Shown piece after piece: positions 8,517 through 16,772 of a stretch of DNA of 53,192 bases. Origin of the DNA: CAZCBJ01 sp964496705 (GTDB lineage: Bacteria > Chloroflexota > Anaerolineae > Anaerolineales > Anaerolineaceae); contig CAZCBJ010000004.1 in assembly GCA_964496705.1 (NCBI GenBank), positions 1 to 53,192 on the forward strand. Direction: 5' to 3'. The position numbers and the translations under genes were made by a program. Position 1 is the first letter of the stretch. Each line of letters starts with the position of its first letter. Below the pieces are notes generated by a model that had not been told where the DNA came from, made no database searches, and worked only from the letters and a program-made list of their open reading frames with translations.

Positions 8517-10613
8517 TTATTTGTCTGGTGAGGAGCGAAATCCAGCAAACACTCCAAGTGTAACTTCCATAAAAAGCGGTCGCTTCGTGTAGCCAATTAA
8601 TTCCTCCAGTGGAATGTTTTCCTGTCGAAAAAGCCTTACGATGAGAGCTGAACAGGTTTTTCCACCACATGCCCCCATGCCGGCCCGGCTTATGGTTTTT
8701 ATTTCATTCATATCCCGGCACCCATTCTTGATCAGTTCTCGAATTTCGCTTGCTGTGACCCGCTCACATAAGCAGACAATTTCATCGTTCTCGATGTGTT
8801 TGTTTTCAAAACCTTGATGGCCAGAGCTTTGAGTGGGTTGAATCTGGATGCCGGCAATACTTGTAGCAATTTCTGTTGGAGATTGGACTTGAATTAAATA
8901 AGTGTGGTCATTATTGCGAAGTGATAAAACACGGCGAACAGATGTTTTGCCCAAGGGATTACCTTGAGTATCCATCAAGATTACCATATCACCCGGGTTG
9001 ATTAATCCACTAATAAATTCATAGGGTATAGTTATTGTTGGATACCTATCATCTCTTCGAAAATCGGCGACAGTGATTGCCAATCCAGGACATCCTGTTA
9101 CACATTTAAAACATCCACTACAGCTAATAGCATCATCAAAAAACGTTGGAATTTCGCGGATATCGTCTGGATCAATGCGGATAAGGTGTCGATCACAGAG
9201 CCTGGAACAAGGATCGCAAGGAATTTCTTGATTGCAATGCAAAATTGGAAAAACGCCTTTTATTTTGTCGGTAGAACTTTCGGGGATCATTCTTCCAGGT
9301 TTTGATTTCAATATTTCTGCCCATCGATACCAGGTAGAGGGTATTTCGTTATCCGCAATCCCTAACCTTTGAGCGATTTCTCTGCCTTTGATCTTGCCGG
9401 AAAATATTGCCGCCGATGCTTCGGCAATATCCTCTGCGTCACCTGCGGTGAATGCCTCCATATCAAATTCAACAGCTTTTTTATAGAATTCATCTACTGG
9501 ATCAAGTCCCACAGCGATCAACACACTATCACATTCTATGGTTCTTTCTGTGCCCATAATGGGGCGAAAGAATTCATCAACTTTGGCAATTGTGATTGAT
9601 TCAACGCCATCTTTCCCGTTGGCAGACAAGACGGTATGCGATGTATAGATAGGAACGCCCATTCGGGCTAACTTGTCACGATGCACTTTATAACCACCGC
9701 ATTCGGGGAGAGCTTCCACGAGGCCGGCTACCGAAATGTTTGCTTGCAGTGCATGATAACCAGCAATCAAGCCCACGTTACCCCCACCCACGATAAATAA
9801 ATTCTTTGAGGGACGAACGAGATCACGGTTAACCAAGGTTTGGAAAGCACCAGCGCCAAACACTCCTGGTAAAGCATTGCCCTTAAAAGTGAGAAATTTT
9901 TCGCGAGCTCCAGTTGTCACAAGGAGTATCTGGGGTATCACGATGGAATATTCTTTATTTTCCCTCAAGATTCCAACTTTTTTGTCGCTGAAAACTGCAA
10001 GGGCAGTCGAGCGAAGCCAGATATCAATCGATGGAAATTGGGTGAGCTCTTTTTCCAAGATATGAGCAATATCAATGCCGCGCGTTCCAGCGTAAACTGC
10101 GTCGGTTGACCCAAAAAAGCGGTGTGTCTGGAGCACCAGTTTTCCACCTAATTGGGATTTATCATCAATTAGAATCGCCTGTATTCCATCTTTGCCTAAC
10201 TCAATAGCAGCTGCAAGCCCCGCAGGGCCTCCACCAATGATCAGCACCGGTATCTGGATTTCTGAAATTGGATGGAATGAAATTTTTGCGTTTGGGTATG
10301 CCTTTGGTAGGGGCGGCAGGCCCTGAAGGGGTTCAACAATAATATCAGGGCGCACGGTCTCCATACATGCTTTTACCGGTAGTCCGTCCGCGAGAACGAG
10401 GCATTGGGAACATTGCCCATTTGCACAAAATATGCCTTGTGGTGACTCGTCTTTATGATGGTGACCGAAAATTCTGATTCCATTTGCAAATAATACAGCG
10501 GCAATGGTCTCATTCTGTTGAGCGATCAGTCTTTCACCATTCCAAAAAATACTGATTGTGTCTGTGTGGGGTATCGGTAAAATTGGGTGCTGTGTTATCC
10601 GGTTTTGTGTCAT
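8517..10613 (-). CDS. Multi-cofactor FAD/NAD oxidoreductase fusion (HcnAB-like, with 4Fe-4S and BFD domains)
   Basis: A 698-residue electron-transfer subunit. In order: a 2Fe-2S plant-type ferredoxin domain (C63, C68, C71, C83, as CANGQCSQC plus a later Cys); a pyridine-nucleotide-disulphide oxidoreductase with FAD motif IIGGGPAGLAAA (~126-137) and a second dinucleotide site IVGGGNVGLIAG; a ferredoxin-like 4Fe-4S segment (CSGCFKCVTGCPG) preceded by a further Cys group (PCDPCSRLC); and a BFD-like 2Fe-2S domain near the C-terminus (CLCERV ... GACGGKTC). It joins what hydrogen cyanide synthase and D-hydroxyproline dehydrogenase carry as separate small and large subunits. First gene of the leftward operon; it probably takes electrons from the FAD subunit downstream. 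Confidence 0.88.
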   Translation of the reverse strand: MTQNRITQHPILPIPHTDTISIFWNGERLIAQQNETIAAVLFANGIRIFGHHHKDESPQGIFCANGQCSQCLVLADGLPVKACMETVRPDIIVEPLQGLPPLPKAYPNAKISFHPISEIQIPVLIIGGGPAGLAAAIELGKDGIQAILIDDKSQLGGKLVLQTHRFFGSTDAVYAGTRGIDIAHILEKELTQFPSIDIWLRSTALAVFSDKKVGILRENKEYSIVIPQILLVTTGAREKFLTFKGNALPGVFGAGAFQTLVNRDLVRPSKNLFIVGGGNVGLIAGYHALQANISVAGLVEALPECGGYKVHRDKLARMGVPIYTSHTVLSANGKDGVESITIAKVDEFFRPIMGTERTIECDSVLIAVGLDPVDEFYKKAVEFDMEAFTAGDAEDIAEASAAIFSGKIKGREIAQRLGIADNEIPSTWYRWAEILKSKPGRMIPESSTDKIKGVFPILHCNQEIPCDPCSRLCDRHLIRIDPDDIREIPTFFDDAISCSGCFKCVTGCPGLAITVADFRRDDRYPTITIPYEFISGLINPGDMVILMDTQGNPLGKTSVRRVLSLRNNDHTYLIQVQSPTEIATSIAGIQIQPTQSSGHQGFENKHIENDEIVCLCERVTASEIRELIKNGCRDMNEIKTISRAGMGACGGKTCSALIVRLFRQENIPLEELIGYTKRPLFMEVTLGVFAGFRSSPDK

Positions 10614-10720
10614 AAAAATCCACTTAACACATGGCAGTAAAATCTATTGGCATTGTAACATGCGCGTATTTTATGCAGAACTGCCTAAAAACATTGAAAG
10701 AAGAATAATTCGTCACCAAC

Positions 10721-11089
10721 TCATTCTTGATTTTGGAATTTTGTTACCGGTATGGCGCATAAGAAACGGAAAATAATGTCTCCCCGATTGCGATACTGGT
10801 GTAATAATCCCGGTGGAACAAAAACTACATCTCCAACTTTTAATTGCTGCCAGATGCCATCGAGATATATTTCTCCTCGACCTTCGACAACGAAATTCTC
10901 ATGCTCATAAGGATGCGTATGCATCGGAGAATGGCCGTCAGGTTCCAATTCAATCATGCGTAGCATGAATACTGGCGCACCGTCGTGCTCTTCATCGATC
11001 AACCAGCGGATAGAAGCGCCAGGAGCGGTTGGACCGAACTCTTTTCCGGCCACCTCGGAATAATGGACAACTTTTGCTGAGCCTTTCAT
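10721..11089 (-). CDS. Cupin-domain protein
   Basis: A 122-residue single-domain cupin. Motif 1 (MHTHPYEHENFVVEG) supplies two His and a Glu, and motif 2 (PPGLLHQYRN) supplies the third His for a bound metal. A Pro/Gly-rich barrel sequence (GRGEIYLDG, GDVVFVPPG) lies between them. Such proteins serve as isomerases, dioxygenases or sensors, and the substrate is not evident. TTTTCCTCC on the plus strand just past the start gives a strong GGAGGAAAA ribosome site before the ATG. It ends 108 bp before the dehydrogenase operon on the same strand and may be transcribed with it. Confidence 0.85.
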   Translation of the reverse strand: MKGSAKVVHYSEVAGKEFGPTAPGASIRWLIDEEHDGAPVFMLRMIELEPDGHSPMHTHPYEHENFVVEGRGEIYLDGIWQQLKVGDVVFVPPGLLHQYRNRGDIIFRFLCAIPVTKFQNQE

Positions 11090-11211
11090 TTTTCCTCCAG
11101 ATCATCAGATATGAGAATTATAATCATGTGCAAAAATTTTCTCTTAATCATAAACCAATCAAAGAATATGTTAAAATCTTTGGGAACATATTTCACGAAT
11201 AGGAGATAACG

Positions 11212-12180
11212 ATGAAACGAGTTGCCGTATTAACTAGCGGTGGAGATGCGCCGGGGATGAATGCAGCAGTCCGTGCCGTGGTGCGTACCGGGATCGCCAA
11301 GGGGTGGGATATGTTTGGGGTAAACCAAGGGTATGAAGGATTGATTAATGGAAGAATTGTCCCTCTGGGTGCACGAGATGTTGGGGGAATTATCCAACGG
11401 GGAGGCACCATATTGGGAAGCGCTCGTTGTCCAGAATTTAAGACACTGGAGGGACAAGAGCGGGCGATTCGGCGATTGAATGAGGCCGGAGTCGAGGGAT
11501 TGGTCGTGATTGGTGGAAATGGGTCTCAAACTGGTTCTCATGCCTTATCCAGTTTAGGTTTTCCCGTGGTTGGTGTGGCATCTACCATTGACAATGACCT
11601 GTATGGTTCAGAGATAACAATCGGTGTTGACACCGCTCTAAATATTGGTTTGGAAGCGATTGACCGTTTAAAAATCACTGCTTCGTCACATAACCGGGCA
11701 TTTCTACTTGAAGTGATGGGAAGAGGTTGCGGATACCTGGCTCTCATGCTCGGGATTGCCGGTGGCGCAGAGGCTGTTGTTATTCCGGAAGTGCAGACCA
11801 ATCCCGAGGACATTGCTGACCGGATAAGAGAAGCGTATCGGAAAGGCAAAGCGCATGCCATTGTTGTTGTCGCTGAGGGGGCTGAGTACAACGCTGTGAA
11901 ATTGGAACAATATTTCAGCGCACATCGAGATCGGCTTGGATTTGATCTCCGTATGGCGATCCTAGGTCATATTCAGCGTGGTGGCGATCCAGGCGCATTT
12001 GATCGAATCCTGGCCAGCCGGTTGGGTGCAGCTGCAGTCAATTTCCTCGACCAAAAGATGTATGGAGTGCTTGCTGGTCTGAACAAGAGCGAGATTACTG
12101 CCACACCTCTTTCTGAGGTGGTAGCAAATAAGAAGACAATTGACGTGAAGCTATTAGAGTTGGCTCGCACTTTGGATTAG
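11212..12180 (+). CDS. pfkA: 6-phosphofructokinase
   Basis: A 322-residue PfkA-type enzyme that phosphorylates fructose 6-phosphate, the committed step of glycolysis. It numbers like the E. coli enzyme: GGDAPGMNA at 10-18, Arg72, the catalytic Asp127 in TIDND, and Gly104, which usually marks ATP rather than pyrophosphate use. One oddity is that the normally conserved GGDGS at 101-105 reads GGNGS, so the Mg-associated Asp103 is Asn. MGRGCGYLA and GHIQRGGDP are intact. The ATG has AGGAG 7 nt upstream. It is divergent from the cupin gene and convergent with prfB. Confidence 0.93.
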   Translation: MKRVAVLTSGGDAPGMNAAVRAVVRTGIAKGWDMFGVNQGYEGLINGRIVPLGARDVGGIIQRGGTILGSARCPEFKTLEGQERAIRRLNEAGVEGLVVIGGNGSQTGSHALSSLGFPVVGVASTIDNDLYGSEITIGVDTALNIGLEAIDRLKITASSHNRAFLLEVMGRGCGYLALMLGIAGGAEAVVIPEVQTNPEDIADRIREAYRKGKAHAIVVVAEGAEYNAVKLEQYFSAHRDRLGFDLRMAILGHIQRGGDPGAFDRILASRLGAAAVNFLDQKMYGVLAGLNKSEITATPLSEVVANKKTIDVKLLELARTLD

Positions 12181-12224
12181 ATACCCAGAAATTACTATTT
12201 TTATAAATTCCATCCAAGCAAAAA

Positions 12225-13308
12225 TTATTTTTTCCAGCGTAAAAATGCCTGGATGAAGCCATCTATTTCACCATCCAACACGGCTTGTGTATTGGAGGTT
12301 TCGTAATCGGTGCGGTGGTCTTTCACCATTTGATAAGGATGCAATACATAGGAACGAATTTGGCTTCCCCATTCGGTTTTTACATATTCACCACGTAAAG
12401 CAGCCAGTTGTTTTTCCTGTTCTTCTTGATGAATTTCAAGTAGTCTGGCGCGGAGAACGCGCATGGCATTTTCACGATTTTGAATTTGAGAGCGCTCATT
12501 CTGACAGGAGACCACTATGCCAGTTGGGATGTGGGTTATCCGGATTGCGGTTGCATTTTTCTGGACGTTTTGGCCGCCAGCTCCGGAAGATCGAAAGATA
12601 TCAATTCGCAAATCATCTGGATTAATCGCGACATCGGAGTCGTTTTCATCAACTTCAGGCAGAACCTCAACCTGAGCGAAAGATGTGTGTCGACGGTGGG
12701 CAGCGTCAAATGGCGAAAGCCTGACCAGGCGATGGACACCCTTCTCGGTGCGCAAGTAACCAAACGCAAATAGGCCATCAACAGCTATAGTAACGCTCTT
12801 AATACCCGCTTCTTCGCCTTCGGTTGAATCCAGCACCTCCACCTTGTATCCATGCAGTTCAGCCCAGCGGATGTACATTCTCACTAGCATTGCCACCCAG
12901 TCCATAGCCTCGGTTCCGCCAGCGCCAGAATTTAATGCCAGGAGTGCGTTCCCTCGATCATATCGACCTGAAAGCAATACTTGCAATTCGCGTCGTTCAA
13001 CCTCAACAGATATTCCAGATAATTCTGTTTCAATTTCAGGTTTCAACGTCTCATCAGCAATCTCTGCTAATTCCAGTGTGTCACTGATTCTCTTATGAAA
13101 TTTTCTCCAATCTTCAATCTCGTCCCGAAGATCTGCCAATCGTTTCATCAACTTTTGCGCGGCTACTGGCTCGTCCCAAAGAGCAGGATCTTCAGCGGCT
13201 TTCTCAAGTGCACGCAATTCGTTTTCTTTTTTAACCAGGTCAAAGATGCTCCATCAGATTGGCGACAATCATAAGGTAGCTTTTTAATCGATCGATCAAC
13301 TCGTTCAT
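12225..13308 (-). CDS. prfB: Peptide chain release factor 2, with programmed +1 frameshift
   Basis: Releases the peptide at UGA and UAA codons. The main frame (12225-13241) encodes the GGQ motif (SGAGGQNVQ) and the SPF tripeptide that sets RF2 specificity. The true start is the ATG at 13308 with GGAG upstream. Its frame reads 22 codons to CTT TGA C at 13245-13239, and a +1 slip past the T at 13242 joins the main frame for a ~360-residue protein, the usual RF2 length. This is the classical autoregulatory site: low RF2 slows reading at UGA and promotes the shift. Last gene of the tRNA-Leu-tig-clpP operon. Confidence 0.95.
13239..13254 (-). promoter_or_regulatory. prfB programmed +1 ribosomal frameshift site
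   Basis: On the minus strand the sequence is ATGGAGCATCTTTGAC: a Shine-Dalgarno-like GGAG three bases upstream of the slippery CTT, followed by the in-frame TGA and a C that makes it a weak stop. This matches the conserved bacterial prfB recoding signal. Confidence 0.95.
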
Positions 13309-13321
13309 TTTGTCTCCAAAT

Positions 13322-14236
13322 TTATTTTACAGCTAAGATTCCGTCAACAAATTCCACACGGTCAAATATCTCAAAGTCTTCTGGTTTTTCACCCAACCCA
13401 GCAAATATAATCGGTAATCCTAATTGATTTTGGATTGCAAAAGCCATTCCACCTCGAGCAGAAGAGTCGAGCTTGGCAAGGATAATCCCGGTCACATGGA
13501 CCGCTTCTTTGAAGGCACGAGCTTGTTGAAGTGCATTTTGACCAGTCGTTGCATCCAACACCAACCATACTGCATGCGGTGCTCCCTGGAAAGCTTTTTG
13601 GGATACACGATGGACTTTTTTTAGTTCCTCCATCAAGTTGTACCGAGTATGCAACCGACCAGCTGTGTCAATTAAAAGGATATTCATATTTCGAGCCACA
13701 GCAGATTGGATTGAATCAAAAACCACTGCTCCAGGATCACTACCAGGCTGACCTGAGATGATCGGTATTCGAAGGCGTTCAGCCCAAACCTCTAATTGGT
13801 CGACAGCGGCTGCGCGGTAAGTATCTGCTGCCGCAAGCAGGACTTTTTGTCCTTGTCGTGTAAAGTAGTATGCAAGTTTCGCGGCACTGGTTGTTTTTCC
13901 AGAACCATTGACACCAATTAATAGGATTATCGAGAGGGAATTTTGTGGAAAAGATACTTCAGGAACCTGATCCAACCTGCTTATCAATTCCTCCCGAAGC
14001 AATTGCTGTAGATCTATTGAGCGTGTAATTCCTTTATTATTAACTTGTTGCTTGAGAGATTTTAGGACTTCTGCGGTTGTTTCCATCCCCATATCCGATT
14101 GAATCAGTAATCCTTCCAATTCATCCCAGGTGTCGTGGGATATTTCTGTTGCCCCAAATAGAGTAGCAATCTTGCCGAAAGTCGCTTTTCGGGTGCGCTC
14201 AAGTCCCTCTTTCCAATTGCTAAATATTGTAGCCAT
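13322..14236 (-). CDS. ftsY: Signal recognition particle receptor FtsY
   Basis: A 304-residue SRP receptor GTPase that docks SRP-ribosome complexes at the membrane. A four-helix N domain (about 5-95) precedes the G domain: G1 GVNGSGKTT at 108-116, the I-box region with ADTYRAAAVDQL, G3 DTAGR at 190-194, and G4/G5 as LAKLDSSARGG, a small change from the usual TKLDGTAKGG. The acidic A domain found in E. coli is absent, as in many bacteria. It lies 13 bp before the prfB start and 27 bp after rlmN on the same strand. Confidence 0.95.
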   Translation of the reverse strand: MATIFSNWKEGLERTRKATFGKIATLFGATEISHDTWDELEGLLIQSDMGMETTAEVLKSLKQQVNNKGITRSIDLQQLLREELISRLDQVPEVSFPQNSLSIILLIGVNGSGKTTSAAKLAYYFTRQGQKVLLAAADTYRAAAVDQLEVWAERLRIPIISGQPGSDPGAVVFDSIQSAVARNMNILLIDTAGRLHTRYNLMEELKKVHRVSQKAFQGAPHAVWLVLDATTGQNALQQARAFKEAVHVTGIILAKLDSSARGGMAFAIQNQLGLPIIFAGLGEKPEDFEIFDRVEFVDGILAVK

Positions 14237-14263
14237 TTGTGAACGCCTGATTGTAACACATGA

Positions 14264-15307
14264 TCATGTTTGCTTCTGTAGCGTGGCCAACTGACCACAA
14301 CCCGCTTGAATTTCGATTCCCCGGCGAAGCCTGATCGTGCAAGGAATGTTGGATTTTTGCAGAACAGCCTGGAAGTCTTGTGCACGGACACGAGGTGAAG
14401 GAGTTCCAGAATAGGCTCGTGTTGGATTTAACGGAATTATATTTACATGACACATCAGACCTTTTACCAGTTTAACCAGTTCATCTGCATGTTTCGTTGT
14501 ATCGTTTACATCCTGGATCAATGCCCACTCAAACGACACTCGTCGTCCAGTCATTTCAATATATTCTCTGACTGACTTTATTAATTCGCTCAAAGGGTAT
14601 TTTTTATTGATTGGCAACAGTCGTGATCTCAGCTCATCATTGGCCGCGTGCAGACTGATGGCCAGATTTATCTGTCTTTTCAAGGTGGAAAATTGTTTGA
14701 TCATTGGCACAAGGCCGACAGTAGAAATTGTGAACCTTCTCTCCCCGATCCCCATGCCCTTTGAATCGTTCAGAATATCTATCGCGCGAATGGTCGCTTG
14801 GAAGTTGTGAAAGGGTTCTCCCATTCCCATGATGACAATGTTTGACAATGTTTGATTATCATTTCTGAGCAAACGGGCAAAAAAGACCACTTGTTCGACA
14901 ATTTCACCGCAGCTTAAATTACGAATAAAACCCATCTGTCCTGTAGCACAAAATGCGCAGCCCATGGCGCACCCAACCTGGCTTGAAATACAAAGCGTTC
15001 TACGTTGATCGTATTTCATCAGCACTGTTTCGATCGCCGAATTGTCTGCGAGCTTAAAAAGTGTCTTCAAGGTCAATCGGTCTTCAGAGCTTTTCGAAAT
15101 TGAAGGAGTCAGACTTGAAAAGGAGAAGGTCTCTTCCAAATCTTTGCGTAAATCAGCCGGTAGATTGCTGATACCTGCTAGGGTTGGGATCAACGAAAGG
15201 TAGATTCCATGCCATAATTGCCCGGCTCGATAAGATGGGAGGCCCATCTCAACCAAATGGGCTTGTACTTCTGGCAGCGTCAGATCGTAGAAAAGAGGAG
15301 GTGCCAT
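14264..15307 (-). CDS. rlmN: Dual-specificity RNA methyltransferase RlmN
   Basis: A radical-SAM enzyme that methylates C2 of A2503 in 23S rRNA and A37 of some tRNAs. The [4Fe-4S] triad is CxxxCxxC at C113, C117 and C120 (GCAMGCAFC). The two other cysteines of the ping-pong mechanism are present: C106 (seven residues before the triad, as in E. coli) and the one near the C-terminus in AGCGQLA. GMGEPFHNF binds SAM. I start at the ATG at 15307 (347 residues), whose A is the last base of the upstream stop codon (TAATG), which shows tight coupling. Confidence 0.94.
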   Translation of the reverse strand: MAPPLFYDLTLPEVQAHLVEMGLPSYRAGQLWHGIYLSLIPTLAGISNLPADLRKDLEETFSFSSLTPSISKSSEDRLTLKTLFKLADNSAIETVLMKYDQRRTLCISSQVGCAMGCAFCATGQMGFIRNLSCGEIVEQVVFFARLLRNDNQTLSNIVIMGMGEPFHNFQATIRAIDILNDSKGMGIGERRFTISTVGLVPMIKQFSTLKRQINLAISLHAANDELRSRLLPINKKYPLSELIKSVREYIEMTGRRVSFEWALIQDVNDTTKHADELVKLVKGLMCHVNIIPLNPTRAYSGTPSPRVRAQDFQAVLQKSNIPCTIRLRRGIEIQAGCGQLATLQKQT

Positions 15308-16152
15308 TATTCGCGTAAACCAATTAGGTTCGCAAGGTTGGCGGCAACCAAATCTGGCTGGATGGGCGAATCTTTGAGCTCGCATTCTGTAACTACACCT
15401 GTGAGAACCAATGCTGTTCGACAGCCGGCATTGATCCCTCCCAGGATATCTGTATCCAGGCGGTCACCTACTGCCAGTACTTGATTGGCCGGAAGTCCTA
15501 ACCGCTCAATAGCTAATTGGTATAGAATCGGATATGGTTTTCCACCTTGAACAGGTTTCACATCTGTTGACGCTTCCAGAAATGCGAGGAATGCACCTGC
15601 ACCCGGAATTAAGCCATCGGGCGTCGGAAAGGTTTTATCTGGATTGGTAAAGAAGAACGGTTTTCCCTGGCGAACCAGGATGGTTGCCCGGCGCAATTTC
15701 TCAAATGTGATCTGGCGATCGTAGCCTGCCGCAACTGCTAATACATTTTCTTCCTGATGGAAAAAGCCGCAATCCGCAAGGGCAGTGCAAATACCTTCTT
15801 CGCCGATGATATATACAGGGCCTCCGCCAGGGAATTCCTGTGCCATAATCTTGGCCAACGCCATGGCTGAATTAATCACCTGCCAGGGTTGTACGGTCAC
15901 GCCAAACCTGGCCAGTTTTTCAATGTGGGCACCCGGTTTTCTTACAGCATTATTCGTTGCCAGAATATACTTGATGCCCAGAAAATCCAAGTGTGAAAAT
16001 ATCCTGGACAGGTCACCTATCGGGTGATCTCCAATCCACAGGACACCATCCATGTCCAGGATCAAGGCTTTGACTGGAGGGACGAGTAAATCGAGCATCG
16101 GATAATAATCCTCAGTCAGAACTATTCGACCATTTGGCCGAGGATAGAACAT
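15307..16152 (-). CDS. HAD-IIA family phosphatase (NagD-like)
   Basis: A 281-residue HAD hydrolase with a C2 cap, the group of NagD, glycerol-1-phosphatase and 4-nitrophenylphosphatase. Motif I is LDMDGVLW, motif II is ATNNAVRKPG, then a cap, then VQGGKPYPILYQLA with the lysine, and AVGDRLDTDILGGINAGC as motif IV. The nitrogen-rich motif II is typical of HAD-IIA. The ATG at 16152 lacks a ribosome site; a second in-frame ATG at 16098 has GAGGA about 10 nt upstream and may be the real start. It is inside the tig-clpP-rlmN-ftsY operon, 15 bp after clpP. A housekeeping or damage-clearing phosphatase is likely. Confidence 0.85.
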   Translation of the reverse strand: MFYPRPNGRIVLTEDYYPMLDLLVPPVKALILDMDGVLWIGDHPIGDLSRIFSHLDFLGIKYILATNNAVRKPGAHIEKLARFGVTVQPWQVINSAMALAKIMAQEFPGGGPVYIIGEEGICTALADCGFFHQEENVLAVAAGYDRQITFEKLRRATILVRQGKPFFFTNPDKTFPTPDGLIPGAGAFLAFLEASTDVKPVQGGKPYPILYQLAIERLGLPANQVLAVGDRLDTDILGGINAGCRTALVLTGVVTECELKDSPIQPDLVAANLANLIGLRE

Positions 16153-16167
16153 CAGTAAAGATTAAAA

Positions 16168-16770
16168 TTAAGCTTTCTTTGGCGGCTGCAGCACTTGATC
16201 GACAATACCATACTCAACTGCTTGCTCAGCGTCCAAATAGAAGTCACGCTCAGTGTCGCGTTCAATCACTTCCAATGATTTCCCAGTATTCTGGGCCATT
16301 ATTGCGTTCAATCGCGCTTTGAGACGTAGGATTTCTCTGGCTTGTATTTCGATATCGGACGCCTGGCCTTGGGCCCCGCCCAGCGGCTGGTGGATATGCA
16401 CCGTAGCATGGGGCAGGGCATATCGATTGCCTTTGGTGCCGGCCGCGAGGAGTACGGTACCAAAAGATGCAGTGACACCAACCGCCACTGTGCTGATGCG
16501 GTTTGATATCATTTGCATGGTGTCATAAATCGCCAAGCCTGCATATATTTGCCCGCCTGGAGAATTGATGTACATTTGGATTTCGCGTTCCGGGTCTTCC
16601 CGGTTAAGGAAAAGAAGTTGGGCGACGATTAAGTTTGCAATCTGGTCATCGATGGGGGTTCCCAGAAAGATAATCCGCTCCTTCAGAAGTAAGGAGTATA
16701 TATCATAGGCGCGTTCCCCTCGACCAGATGATTCAATAACCATAGGAATGACGGACGTAAAATTAGCCAT
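16168..16770 (-). CDS. clpP: ATP-dependent Clp protease proteolytic subunit
   Basis: A 200-residue serine protease that forms the tetradecameric chamber fed by Clp ATPases. The catalytic triad is Ser102 (in TASFG), His127 (in HIHQPLGG) and Asp176, each five positions beyond the mature E. coli residues. The Ser-box is slightly unusual (GVTASFGTVLLAAG in place of GQAASMGA). The gene lies between tig and the HAD gene, two bases after tig, an order common in bacteria, although clpX does not follow here. A Clp-type ATPase is encoded at 41668-43815. Confidence 0.95.
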   Translation of the reverse strand: MANFTSVIPMVIESSGRGERAYDIYSLLLKERIIFLGTPIDDQIANLIVAQLLFLNREDPEREIQMYINSPGGQIYAGLAIYDTMQMISNRISTVAVGVTASFGTVLLAAGTKGNRYALPHATVHIHQPLGGAQGQASDIEIQAREILRLKARLNAIMAQNTGKSLEVIERDTERDFYLDAEQAVEYGIVDQVLQPPKKA

Positions 16771-16772
16771 TT

